Made by a program: the position numbers and the translations under genes. Under the pieces are notes generated by a model. The model was not told the origin of the DNA, searched no databases, and worked only from the letters and a program-made list of their open reading frames with translations. This document shows positions 1 to 11,964 of a stretch of DNA of 64,000 nt, one piece after another; position 1 is the first letter of the stretch; each line of letters begins with the position of its first letter. Origin of the DNA: Leptodactylus fallax (lineage: Eukaryota > Chordata > Amphibia > Anura > Leptodactylidae); contig CAMRHE010000646.1 in NCBI GenBank assembly GCA_947044405.1, forward strand, positions 186,001 through 250,000, in the 5' to 3' direction.

Positions 1-86
1 AGATAGGAGATAGATAGATAGGAGATATGGCTCAGTGGTTAGCACTGCATCGCTGGAGTTGTGGGTTCAAATCCTGCCAAGGAGTT

Positions 87-1311
87 AATAATAATACATT
101 TTATTTATATAGCGCCAACATATTCCGCAGCACTGTACAATTTGTAGGGTTCAAGTACTGACAAAAAAGATACATTACAGAGAAATATTCAATTTACACA
201 CTGGGACTGAGGGCCCTGCTCGCAAGAATAGAATAGGCATTCAATGTAGTGACCGGCACAGACCGGAGGCCTCGCTGTAGTGACCGGCGCAGACCGGAGG
301 CCTCGCTGTAGTGACCGGCGCAGACCGGAGGCCTCGCTGTAGTGACCGGCGCAGACCGGAGGCCTCGCTGTAGTGACCGGCGCAGACCGGAGGCCTCGCT
401 GTAGTGACCGGCGCAGACCGGAGGCCTCGCTGTAGTGACCGGCGCAGACCGGAGGCCTCGCTGTAGTGACCGGCACAGACCGGAGGCCTCGCTGTAGTGA
501 CCGGCACAGACCGGAGGCCTCGCAGTAGTGACCGGCGCAGACCGGAGGCCTCGCTGTAGTGACCGGCGCAGACCGGAGGCCTCGCTGTAGTGACCGGCGC
601 AGACCGGAGGCCTCGTTGTAGTGACTGGCACAGACCGGGGGCCTCGCTGTAGTGACTGACACAGACCGGAGGCCTCGCTGTAGTGATCGGCACAGCCTGG
701 AGGCCTCGCTGTAGTGACCGGCACAGACCGGAGGCCTCGCTGTAGTGACCGGCACAGACCGGAGGCCTCGTTGTAGTGACCGGCACAGACCGGAGGCCTC
801 GCTGTAGTGACCGGCACAGACCGGGGGTCTCGCTGTAGTGACCGGCACAGACCGGAGGCCTCGTTGTAGTGACCGGCACAGACCGGAGGCCTCGCTGTAG
901 TGATCGGCACAGCCTGGAGGCCTCGCTGTAGTGACTGGCACAGACCGGAGGCCTCGCTGTAGTGAGCGGCACAGACCGGAGGCCTCGCTGTAGTGAGCGG
1001 CACAGACCGGAGGCCTCGATGTAGTGACCGGCACAGACCGGAGGCCTCGCTGTAGTGACCGGCACAGACCGGAGGCCTCGCTGTAGCGTGTAGACTGATA
1101 GATGAGCCTGGCCGCCGCCGCATTCAGAATAGATTGTAGAGAGGAGAGTTTAGTAAGGGGAAGACGGATTAGTAAGAAGTTACAGCAGTCAAGGCGAGAG
1201 TGAATCAGGGCAACAATAAGTGTCTTTAGTGTATTTATGGTAAGGAAAGGGCGGATTCTGGAGATGTTTTTGAGGTGGAGATGACATGAGCGTGCCAGTG
1301 ATTGGATATGG
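87..1311 (-). mobile_element. 5'-truncated L2/CR1-like LINE inserted in the SINE
   Basis: On the minus strand, 1308 to about 1089 encodes the C-terminal part of a non-LTR reverse transcriptase (residues like HLHLKNISRIRPFLT, then a SRLDCCN motif and NAAAARLI). This is the usual layout of L2/CR1-type elements. The 3' end (about 240-87, minus strand) has the GCGCTGCGGAATATG-like tail, AATAAAA and an ATT-rich terminus. The sequence GGAGTT occurs at 81-86 and again at 1312-1317, consistent with a 6-bp target-site duplication. The coding region between these parts has been replaced or expanded by a 31-bp minisatellite. The copy is dead: truncated and interrupted. Confidence 0.7.
246..1088. repeat. 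31-bp minisatellite, about 27 copies
   Basis: Tandem units containing GTAGTGACCGG and CAGACCGGAGGCCTCGC. Copies differ mainly at CpG-type positions (GGCGCAG versus GGCACAG). The array lies inside the LINE coding region on the opposite strand and creates spurious open frames of about 270-400 codons. Confidence 0.95.
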
Positions 1312-1490
1312 GGAGTTTGTATGTTCTCCCCATGTTTGGTGGTTTCCTCCGGGTTCTCCGCTTTCCTCCCACACTCCAAAGACATCCTGATAGGGAATGT
1401 AGATTGTGAGCCCTATATGGGACAGTGACCACAATGTGTGTACAGCGCTGCGGAATATGATGGCGATACACAAGTAAGCACAATAAAAAA

Positions 1491-2879
1491 TATGAGATAG
1501 ATATGAGATAGATAGATATAAATTAGATAGGACTTGTATCTAGTATATTGTACACAGCATGCGTATATGCGGACGCAGTGGATGTTGGGGTTGGCGGTGA
1601 TTTGCTCTGTTTATATAGTGGAGCTGAGGTTGTGACGTTCGCATTTACGCTGACTATACAGAGAATGCTCTGTAACGTGTATTATTACATCTGTCAGAGC
1701 TCTGGTGATATCAGGAGTTCTGCTCCATGTCCTGCTCCACGTCTTTTATTGTCACATTACGCATCTATCTAAATCTCTAGAGTCAGCAGTTCTGCAGATG
1801 TTCTAGTCCTGGTTCTTCTAGATACATCTTGGAAGTAAGCGATACTTCTAGATGTCTGTCAGTCTGGTATTATCGGGCCTGGTGATGATGGCGCAGGCTA
1901 CGCTGCAGCTTCACGGCTCTCTTTGTTACCCCGTCCTGACTTTTCTGCCACATTCCGTCATTTTCTTCTTAGATGCGAGAAGAACTTTCCACAGATTCCC
2001 ATTAACGTGTAACAAAGTCTCGTCTGCATCACGTGTTGCCTGCAGTTGGGGTTAGCCGAGGTCAGCGGCACCCATCATAATCCCATGAACTGTCTCTATG
2101 GACCTGCAGCTTCTTAGGGTTACTTCAGGTTGTCCAGGATCGTGTCCCCATTAGTTTGTATCTGGATATTTCTGTACAGCTTAGAAATATCTATAATACA
2201 AATAATAATAGATGTTCACCATTTGGAATGGGGGCAGCAAACAGAAGATGCTGAAAATCTGGAGGGAAGTTTTTCTCTTCTGGGGCCCATGAAATGTGAT
2301 TCTGGTGGAAATTTAGGTCCCGGGGTCATTGGGCATCTATTTGTGTTTACTTCTGAGGATTATCCATGAATGCGTGGGAACCAGTCAATTACAAGCGGAA
2401 CGTAATTAGGAACATTCCGGCAGATGGAGTAGATTCCGGAGAGTTTTCATATATACAAATTACATCATCCATCTCTACATGTGCAGTGACATTCCTAGTC
2501 ACAGGTGTGGGAGATGTTGAGCCATATGTATGGTATCTATACCAGACAGTGACCTCATGCACTTTAATGAGACCAATATTGTGATGTCATTAGTATTTGC
2601 AGTTTCCTCAGAAGACACCTTCCACTTGTATTGTTTTGGAGCATCTGTTGGAAGTTCTGTAAGGTTTTCTAGAAGAATTTACAATGCACCTAGCGCTCTT
2701 CTTCCCTGTGATGGACACATGACAGAATCTCAATGGACCTTGTTGTAAGTCAGCAGATCATAGAAGACCATGACAATGGAGACCAAGCACAAGACTTAAC
2801 TGTATGAGGTGCCCTGACCCACAAATCCCACCTCCACCCCCACCCAGGGTCTGACAGAGGCCTTAGATTAGATCAGAGA
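1491..2879. other. Unique sequence, no gene recognised
   Basis: Non-repetitive sequence with only short open frames (at most about 80 codons). None resembles a known protein. I see no convincing splice-bounded exon. Confidence 0.5.
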
Positions 2880-5492
2880 TATATGGAGAGGACAGGTTGT
2901 GGACTGGAGATTACATGAGGAGATTAGGCCATGTATGGAGAGGACAGGTTGTGGAGATTACATGTGAGGGGGTATCAGGAGATTAGGTCATGTATGGAGA
3001 GGACAGGTTGTGGAGATTACATGTGAGGGGGTATCAGGAGATTAGGTCATGTATGGAGAGGACAGGTTGTGGAGATTACATGTGAGGGGGTATCAGGAGA
3101 TTAGGTCATGTATGGAGAGGACAGGTTGTGGAGATTACATGTTAGGGGTATCAGGAGATTAGGACATGTATGGAGAGGACAGGTTGTGGAGATTACATGT
3201 GAGGAGGTATCAGGAGATTAGGACATGTATGGAGAGGACAGGTTGTGGAGATTACATGTGAGGGGGTATCAGGAGATTAGATCATGTATGGAGAGGACAG
3301 GTTGTGGAGATTACATGTGAGGAGGTATCAGGAGATTAGGCCATGTATGGAGAGGACAGGTTGTGGACTGGAGATTACATGTGAGGGGGTATCAGGAGAT
3401 TAGGTCATGTATGGAGAGGACAGGTTGTGGAGATTACATGTGAGGAGGTGTCAGGAGATTAGGCCATGTATGGAGAGGACAGGTTGTGGAGATTACATGT
3501 GAGGGGGTATCAGGAGATTAGATCATGTATGGAGAGGACAGGTTGTGGAGATTACATGTGAGGAGGTATCAGGAGATTAGGCCATGTATGGAGAGGACAG
3601 GTTGTGGACTGGAGATTACATGTGAGGGGGTATCAGGAGATTAGGTCATGTATGGAGAGGACAGGTTGTGGAGATTACATGTGAGGGGGTATCAGGAGAT
3701 TAGGTCATGTATGGAGAGGACAGGTTGTGGAGATTACATGTGAGGGGGTATCAGGAGATTAGGCCATGTATGGAGAGGACAGGTTGTGGAGATTACATGT
3801 GAGGAGGTATCAGGAGATTAGGTCATGTATGGAGAGGACAGGTTGTGGCCTGGAGATTACATGTGAGGAGGTATCAGGAGATTAGGTCATGTATGGAGAG
3901 GACAGGTTGTGGAGATTACATGTGAGGAGGTACCAGGAGATCAGGTCATGTATGGAGAGGACAGGTTGTGGAGATTACATGTGAGGAGGTATAAGGAGAT
4001 TAGGACATGTATGGAGAGGACAGGTTGTGGAGATTACATGTGAGGGGGTATCAGGAGATTAGGCCATGTATGGAGAGGACAGGTTGTGGAGATTACATGT
4101 GAGGGGGTATCAGGAGATTAGGCCATGTATGGAGAGGACAGGTTGTGGACTGGAGATTACATGTGAGGGGGTATCAGGAGATTAGGCCATGTATGGAGAG
4201 GACAGGTTGTGGAGATTACATGTGAGGAGGTATCAGGAGATTAGGTCATGTATGGAGAGGACAGGTTGTGGAGATTACATGTGAGGAGGTATCAGGAGAT
4301 TAGGTCATGTACGGAGAGGACAGGTTGTGGACTGGAGATTACATGTGAGGGGGTATCAGGAGATTAGGCCATGTATGGAGAGGACAGGTTGTGGACTGGA
4401 GATTACATGTGAGGGGGTATCAGGAGATTAGGCCATGTATGGAGAGGACAGGTTGTGGAGATTACATGTGAGGGGGTATCAGGAGATTAGGTCATGTATG
4501 GAGAGGACAGGTTGTGGACTGGAGATTACATGTGAGGAGGTATCAGGAGATTAGGTCATGTATGGAGAGGACAGGTTGTGGAGATTACATGTGAGGGGGT
4601 ATCAGGAGATTAGGTCATGTATGGAGAGGACAGGTTGTGGAGATTACATGTGAGGAGATATCAGGAGATTAGGTCATGTATGGAGAGGACAGGTTGTGGA
4701 GATTGCATGTGAGGGGGTATCAGGAGATTAGGTCATGTATGGAGAGGACAGGTTGTGGAGATTACATGTGAGGAGGTATCAGGAGATTAGGCCATGTATG
4801 GAGAGGACAGCTTGTGGAGATTACATGTGAGGAGGTATCAGGAGATTAGGTCATGTATGGAGAGGACAGGTTGTGGACTGGAGATTACATGTGAGGAGGT
4901 ATCAGGAGATTAGGCCATGTATGGAGAGGACAGGTTGTGGAGATTACATGTGAGGGGGTATCAGGAGATTAGGTCATGTATGGAGAGGACAGGTTGTGGA
5001 CTGGAGATTACATGTGAGGAGGTATCAGGAGATTAGGTCATGTATGGAGAGGACAGGTTGTGGACTGGAGATTACATGTGAGGGGGTATCAGGAGATTAG
5101 GTCATGTATGGAGAGGACAGGTTGTGGAGATTACATGTGAGGGGGTATCAGGAGATTAGGTCATGTATGGAGAGGACAGGTTGTGGACTGGAGATTACAT
5201 GTGAGGGGTATCAGGAGATTAGGCCATGTATGGAGAGGACAGGTTGTGGAGATTACATGTGAGGGGGTATCAGGAGATTAGGTCATGTATGGAGAGGACA
5301 GGTTGTGGACTGGAGATTACATATGAGGGGGTATCAGGAGATTAGGTCATGTATGGAGAGGACAGGTTGTGGAGATTACATGTGAGGAGGTATCAGGAGA
5401 TTAGGTCATGTATGGAGAGGACAGGTTGTGGACTGGAGATTACATGTGAGGAGGTATCAGGAGATTAGGCCATGTATGGAGAGGACAGGTAA
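2880..5492. repeat. 59/64-bp minisatellite, about 43 copies
   Basis: Tandem units contain CATGTATGGAGAGGACAGGT, then TTGTGGAGATTACATGTGAG and a TATCAGGAGATTAGG segment. A subset carries a 5-bp insertion (TTGTGGACTGGAG), giving a 64-bp variant scattered irregularly among 59-bp units. The array directly abuts a LINE remnant at its right end. Confidence 0.95.
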
Positions 5493-5499
5493 TGGATGA

Positions 5500-5797
5500 C
5501 TAATATCTTGAATTGAATTTGCTGGGTGATGGCCGAGGGGAGAGGTGGATTAATTGGACAGCAGAGTTAAGGATGGATTAGTGGGGAGTAACATAGTTAG
5601 ATGTGAGGCCACAGAGAAGTATGTTGAAGTAGTCCAGATAGAAGATAATAAGGCCATGGACTAGAATTTTTGTAGACTCTGGGGCGAGGAAGGAACAGAC
5701 ATGAGAGACGTTTTTAAGGTGTAGGTGGCAAGAAGTAGTAAGAGTTTGGATATGTGGCATGAAACACAAGATAGAATCAAAGGTAACCCTGTGCCAT
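5500..5797 (-). mobile_element. LINE reverse-transcriptase remnant (L2/CR1-like)
   Basis: The minus strand from about 5797 to 5578 encodes residues like PHIQTLTTSCHLHLKNVSH followed by an APESTKILVHGL segment and a LDYFNILL motif. This is the same reverse-transcriptase region as in the LINE at 87-1311, but more diverged. It ends in a stop and is truncated at both ends. The 59/64-bp array begins immediately beyond it. Confidence 0.65.
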
Positions 5798-7972
5798 CAG
5801 ACTTGTGAGACTGGTAAGAGGTTTAATCTTCACATTGATAAATCTTGTCAGTGTCTCCATTTTTCTGGGAGACCTGATCTCGTAGCAGACACTGGATTCC
5901 ATAATTGCAAAGTGGACAATATTGGGGGATGATGGGGAGATTCTTCTCCCATATTGGTGTGTCCAAAGTGGCAGAGGATGGTGGTGCCATAGGTCGGAAT
6001 AATCCCTTAGGTCGGAGACATAAATATATCTGAAGGTCCCTCCTTCCATCTTCCAGTTTTGGCAGTGTTCTCTGCTCTTTTTGGGAGTTTGCAGGCCAGA
6101 GAGCGTTGTCTGACACGTGGAGCGCGCTCCCTTCCTGTGTATGGTTCTTATTAGCTGCTCCCTGCGCTCCCATCATCTGTTTACTCTCAGGGGGGAAGAA
6201 GAAGAAGAGGAAGAAGGAGGAAGGAGGGATAAGGAGCAGATTCCAGAGATTGTCTCCTTGGAGTGTGCAGAACTCTCACTCTTCGTTCTCGCTGTCAGTC
6301 TGGCTGTTTTTGGCCACAGAGATGGCTCCTCACCAGGCAGCAAAGACTGGTATATAGCGGGTGTATAGGAGGAATGTAAACGTGCCGGGGCAGGATGTAT
6401 GGAGACGGGTGACGGGCAGGATGTGGAACACGCACTCCCCAGCAATCCGCACACACACGGCTTCTCTCACCTCCACCCTCATTTTCTACAGATATAGTTG
6501 AACTTTTTGTATGTTTTTGGATCTCTGGATGGAGAAGCGGCGCTCAGCGAGGAGTGACTGATATTCCTGTCGGTGTTGTGAGGTGAGTGATCGGCATCTT
6601 CTGGGGTGGAAGGGACTTGGTTTGGGATTCTCGTCATAGACAGGGAAAAGAAGGACGGATGAGGCGCAACGGACACTGAATGTTTTCCTGGTGGGAATTA
6701 GCGGCAGAGGAACGAGTCACTTCCCACACGGACATCAAAGTGTTGCAGCTCCCGCAGAACTTCTATTTAGAGCGATGAATGTTTTGGTTATATAAAGCAA
6801 ATCATTCGGAAATTCTGCCTGAGGCTAAAAATAAGACAACGAGTCCCTTGTTAAGGTGAAATGTCCGGGACGTCAGAGTCGTCTCCCCCCTCACCTTGTG
6901 TTTACAGGGTTCGGGAGGAAGCGTGCTTCACAGTTTGGGGGAGAGGTGCGTCACAGTGTGGCACTGAGATTTGGTCATTGCCGCTGAGCTGCACATACTG
7001 GGATATAGAGGGCTCTACAAAGGGCCCCAGGAGCGCCAGATCTGAAGGGGTTAAATCTGGTAAAAAAAAAAAAAAAACACATAGATGCCCTAAACAACAA
7101 GTGTAAAATCTGCTATAACCATGTCTTCCGTGTAGACAAAAGGCCTGAGTAAGGGGTGAATGGCCGCCCATAGAGGGCACCAGGCCAATCACCTTAGTGA
7201 CCCCTCCATTAATCCAGTGTATCCTGATAGTGAGGGGTTAATCAGGAAAATAATCCCCAGAACTGACCCCCCCCCAACATCTGGAGAGGTCTGCCTGGTA
7301 GAAGCAGTGACAGGAGGATTTACCCCAGGAAACATATTGTATAACGCATCCTGAGGACACCATGTGGGGGATGGGCTGCCCAACCAGTCGCCAAACCACC
7401 AGATTGTATCTAACCTCCTGACTCCATCTTAGCTACACTGCTGAGCTACCGCTGGGAGGTTAGAAACACACCCAGCAGCAGGCCATAGGAAGGAGGCAGT
7501 GTCTTTGGATGGGTTCTTTACATAATGTATCACACATGTTGGGATTAGATACACAGCTCAGCACACAGTATCACACAGTGAGCAGGATTTCGTGGAGGTC
7601 TTGGGTTGGTCCTCCGCTGACCCCGGTGATATCATCAGCGCTCGCTGATTATATTCTCCGGATCTCATTATCAGCAGTGAAGGAAACGCTTTCATGTAAA
7701 GAGGAACCCCGGGTCACAAAGTGGAGGCCGATAACCCCCCAGGGAGAGAACAAGATGCCAGGCCGCCATCAACCATCTCCAGGTCACATACAGTAACAGA
7801 CCCTCAGCACAGGAGAGAGGGGTGTGCTTCTGCCGTGCATACATCACATTGTGTAGAGTAGACTCATACAAATACATTGTAACTGACCCTCAGCTGTGTG
7901 AGCAGAACTAGGACATGAGGAGTTTCTAGGGGCAGAACACTGCAATCCCTGCACAAACTATGCAAACTGGTA
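5798..7972. other. Unique sequence with possible regulatory block
   Basis: No protein-coding gene is recognised. The segment holds a GAA-rich stretch near 6195-6225 and a 15-base A run near 7062. Between about 6690 and 6910 several motif-like words cluster: ATCAAAG (TCF/LEF type) at 6734-6740, TATATAAAG at 6789-6797, CTAAAAATAA (MEF2 type) at 6825-6834, CCTTGTT (SOX type) at 6846-6852, and an acceptor-like pyrimidine tract with TTTACAG at 6901-6907. It lies upstream of GJC2, so it could carry an upstream exon or enhancer; this is inference only. Confidence 0.3.
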
Positions 7973-9284
7973 GCTCACACTCACCTCCCCGGGCCAGGTG
8001 CCCCGCTCACACTGGCCTCCCCGGGCCAGGTGCCCCGCTCACACTCACCTCCCCGGGCCAGGTGCCCCGCTCACACTCACCTCCCCGGGCCAGGTGCCCC
8101 GCTCACACTCACCTCCCCGGGCCAGGTGCCCCGCTCACACTCACCTCCCCGGGTCAGGTGCCCCGCTCACACTCACCTACCCGGGCCAGGTGCCCCGCTC
8201 ACACTCACCTCCCCGGGCCAGGTGCCCCGCTCACACTCACCTCCCCGGGCCAGGTGCCCCCGCTCACACTCACCTCCCCGGGCCAGGTGCCCCGCTCACA
8301 CTCACCTCCCCGGGCCAGGTGCCCCGCTCACACTCACCTCCCCGGGTCAGGTGCCCCGCTCACACTCACCTACCCAGGCCAGGTGCCCCGCTCACATTTA
8401 CGTCCCCGGGTCAGGTGCCCCGCTCACACTCGCCTCCCCGGGCCAGGTGCCCCGCTCACACTCACCTCCCCGGGCCAGGTGCCCCGCTCACACTCACCTC
8501 CCCGGGCCAGGTGCCCCGCTCACACTCACCTCCCCGGGTCAGGTGCCCCGCTCACACTCTCCTCCCGAGCCAGGTGCCCCGCTCACACTCTCCTCCCGAG
8601 CCAGGTGCCCCGCTCACACTCACCTCCCCGGGCCAGGTGCCCCGCTCACACTCACCTCCCCGGGTCAGGTGCCCCGCTCACACTCACCTACCCAGGCCAG
8701 GTGCCCCGCTCACATTTACGTCCCCGGGTCAGGTGCCCCGCTCACACTGGCCCCCTGAGCCAGGTGCCCCGCTCACACTCGCCTCCCCTGGCCAGGTGCC
8801 CCGCTCACACTCACCTACCCAGGCCAGGTGCCCCGCTCACACTCGCCTCCCCGGGCCAGGTGCTCCGCTCACACTCGCCTCCCCGGGCCAGGTGCCTCGT
8901 TCACACCCGCCTCACCGGGCCAGGTGCCCCCGCTCACACTCGCCTCCCCGGGCCAGGTGCCCCGCTCACACTCACCTACCCAGGCCAGGTGCCCCGCTCA
9001 CACTTGCCTCCCCTGGCCAGGTGCCCCGCTCACACTCACCTACCCAGGCCAGGTGCCCCGCTCACACTCGCCTCCCCGGGCCAGGTGCTCCGCTCACACT
9101 CGCCTCCCCTGGCCAGGTGCCCCGCTCACACTCGCCTCCCCTGGCCAGGTGCTCCGCTCACACTCGCCTCCCCGGGCCAGGTGCCTCGTTCACACCCGCC
9201 TCACCGGGCCAGGTGCCCCCGCTCACACGCGCCCCCTGAGCTAGGTGCCCCACTCACACGCGCCCCCTGAGCCAGGTGCCCCAA
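7973..9284. repeat. 32-bp C-rich minisatellite, about 41 copies
   Basis: Units contain GCTCACACTCACCTCCCCGG then GCCAGGTGCCCC. Variants include CTACCCAGG, CCCTGGCC and CCCTGAGCC forms. Because 32 is not a multiple of three, the frame cycles through all phases, yet no stop occurs, so long Pro/His/Arg-rich open frames appear. They are artefacts. Confidence 0.95.
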
Positions 9285-9602
9285 TGGGGCACATTGGCCC
9301 TGGTGTCTATTCTAGCAGTTTAATTCCTTAGCATCTATGTTTCAGTATCTAAACAGGTAGACATACGGAGAGGACGCCCTCTACCGCTACAGTGGCTTCC
9401 TGTGCTATGATTGCTGAATGCTGATGTGTTGCTATGGCAACCACAGGCTTTACAATGCACTCCAGGCCTAACACGTACGGAAGCCTGAGAGGTTCTACTG
9501 AGACTGAGAGTAATACATGGCCTGTCAATGGCTCAGTGCCAGAACGGAGTAGTATATGGGTATATAATTATAGAGTAGATGGGCGTAGTGTATATATACC
9601 AG
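9285..9602. other. Short unique spacer with an X-box-like palindrome
   Basis: A unique spacer between two repeat tracts. It contains GTTGCTATGGCAAC at 9428-9441, which differs at one base from the symmetrical RFX X-box GTTGCCATGGCAAC. No gene is seen. Confidence 0.35.
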
Positions 9603-9679
<77 letters not shown>

Positions 9680-9682
9680 GGG
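9603..9682. repeat. Compound microsatellite (TA)n(GA)n(G)n
   Basis: A run of TA dinucleotides passes directly into GA dinucleotides and then a G run of about 14 bases. It is immediately followed by the 46-bp array. Such polypurine tracts are prone to non-B structures and slippage. Confidence 0.95.
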
Positions 9683-9692
9683 GCTGAGATTC

Positions 9693-11257
9693 CTTGTATA
9701 CTGTACAGTCTAGGTATATATAGGGTAGCTATGCTCGCCTTGTATACTGTACAGTCTAGGTATATATAGGGCAGCAATGCTCGCCTTGTATACTGTACAG
9801 TCTAGGTATATATAGGGTAGCAATGCTCGCCTTGTATACTGTACAGTCTAGGTATATATAGGGTAGCAATGCTCGCCTTGTATACTGTACAGTCTAGGTA
9901 TATATAGGGTAGCTATGCTCGCCTTGTATACTGTACAGTCTAGGTATATATAGGGTAGCTATGCTCGCCTTGTATACTGTACAGTCTAGGTATATATAGG
10001 GTAGCTATGCTCGCCTTGTATACTGTACAGTCTAGGTATATATAGGGTAGCTATGCTCGCCTTGTATACTGTACAGTCTAGGTATATATAGCGTAGCAAT
10101 GCTCGCCTTGTATACTGTACAGTCTAGGTATATATAGGGTAGCAATGCTCGCCTTGTATACTGTACAGTCTAGGTATATATAGGGTAGCAATGCTCGCCT
10201 TCTATACTGTACAGTCTAGGTATATATAGGTTAGCAATGCTCGCCTTGTATACTGTACAGTCTAGGTATATATAGGGTAGCTATGCTCGCCTTGTATACT
10301 GTACAGTCTAGGTATATATAGGGTAGCTATGCTCGCCTTGTATACTGTACAGTCTAGGTATATATAGGGCAGCAATGCTCGCCTTGTATACTGTACAGTC
10401 TAGGTATATATAGGGCAGCAATGCTCGCCTTCTATACTGTACAGTCTAGGTATATATAGGGCAGCAATGCTCGCCTTGTATACTGTACAGTCTAGGTATA
10501 TATAGGGCAGCAATGCTCGCCTTGTATACTGTACAGTCTAGGTATATATAGGGCAGCAATGCTCGCCTTGTATACTGTACAGTCTAGGTATATATAGGGC
10601 AGCAATGCTCGCCTTGTATACTGTACAGTCTAGGTATATATAGGGTAGCTATGCTCGCCTTGTATACTGTACAGTCTAGGTATATATAGGGTAGCTATGC
10701 TCGCCTTGTATACTGTACAGTCTAGGTATATATAGGGTAGCTATGCTCGCCTTGTATACTGTACAGTCTAGGTATATATAGGGTAGCTATGCTCGCCTTG
10801 TATACTGTACAGTCTAGGTATATATAGGGCAGCAATGCTCGCCTTGTATACTGTACAGTCTAGGTATATATAGGGCAGCAATGCTCGCCTTGTATACTGT
10901 ACAGTCTAGGTATATATAGGGCAGCAATGCTCGCCTTGTATACTGTACAGTCTAGGTATATATAGGGCAGCAATGCTCGCCTTCTATACTGTACAGTCTA
11001 GGTATATATAGGGCAGCAATGCTCGCCTTGTATACTGTACAGTCTAGGTATATATAGGGTAGCTATGCTCGCCTTGTATACTGTACAGTCTAGGTATATA
11101 TAAGGTAGCTATGCTCGCCTTGTATACTGTACAGTCTAGGTATATATAGGGCAGCAATGCTCGCCTTCTATACTGTACAGTCTAGGTATATATAGGGCAG
11201 CAATGCTCGCCTTGTATACTGTACAGTCTAGGTATATATAAGGTAGCTATGCTCGCC
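9693..11257. repeat. 46-bp minisatellite, about 34 copies
   Basis: Units contain TTGTATACTGTACAGTCTAG, then GTATATATAGGG and TAGCTATGCTCGCC. Each carries the palindrome ACTGTACAGT. The two main variants (GGTAGCTATG and GGCAGCAATG) occur in runs, suggesting local block duplication. The span is almost exactly 34 units. Confidence 0.95.
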
Positions 11258-11606
11258 TTGCACAGTCTGAGATGCTCTTGTATATGGTTGGGCTGGTCAG
11301 CACTGAAGGGGTTACCTCCATTTCAGGACAGGATTCCCTTATATGTGCACCGTGTAATATCGGATTTTGTCGCAGCGGCCGCTCTCCAGTCTCCGCATTC
11401 CTGACAGTTTAATTTGGAGAAATCCCAAAAATGAGAATCAAGTCGATGAGAGTTGAGAAAGCTCCAAGGAAAACACCGAGGGGAAATCCTCTCACATCAA
11501 AGCCCGAGATCCCACATTACCTTCTGTCACTAGTCACAGCGCAACCTCCCCACCAGGACATCAAGCTGCGCAGAACAGTGTGGGGATCATCTGATAACAC
11601 ATACTA
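11258..11606. other. Unique spacer
   Basis: Non-repetitive sequence between two tandem arrays. No gene or RNA is recognised. Confidence 0.4.
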
Positions 11607-11830
11607 TACTCCAGTCACATCCAGAGCTGCAGTCACAATTCTGCTCATATATCTGGCCTACTCCAGTCACATCCAGAGCTGCAGTCACAATTCTGCTCAT
11701 ATATCTGGCCTACTCCAGTCACATCCAGAGCTGCAGTCACAATTCTGCTCATATATCTGGCCTACTCCAGTCACATCCAGAGCTGCAGTCACAATTCTGC
11801 TCATATATCTGGCCTACTCCAGTCACATCC
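11607..11830. repeat. 52-bp tandem repeat, about 4.3 copies
   Basis: Units begin CCAGTCACATCCAGAGCTGC and continue through ATTCTGCTCATATATCTGGC. The CCAGTCAC..CCAGAGCTGC word also appears singly elsewhere in the window (for example near 57020) and, inverted, in the 97-bp satellite. Confidence 0.9.
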
Positions 11831-11964
11831 TAGAGTACAGATGGGGAAATCAATTCTTAACAAACAAACAGACTTGACCTGAACATTCAATTTTTGATCC
11901 CAATAATTTATTTCAGACAAATCATTTAAAATGGCTGCCGTGGCATGAGCTCTGTAGGGTAACA

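Larger units (their letters stand above)
24..1490 (+). mobile_element. tRNA-derived SINE, split by a nested LINE
   Basis: The head (about 24-86) has a Pol III A box TGGCTCAGTGG at 28-38 and a B box GGTTCAAATCC at 64-74, as in tRNA-derived SINEs. The body resumes at 1312 and runs to about 1490. It ends in a tail containing GCGCTGCGGAATATG, then an A-rich stretch. Head and body are in the same orientation and are separated by a minus-strand LINE insertion (87-1311). GATA-type simple repeats flank both outer ends, so the SINE probably landed in a GATA microsatellite. The family is of a kind widespread in frogs and fish; I do not assign a Repbase name. Confidence 0.75.

Noticed and set aside
24..86. 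Functional tRNA gene
   Set aside because: A and B boxes are present but the sequence does not fold as a complete tRNA with acceptor pairing and is followed by a SINE body; it is a SINE head.
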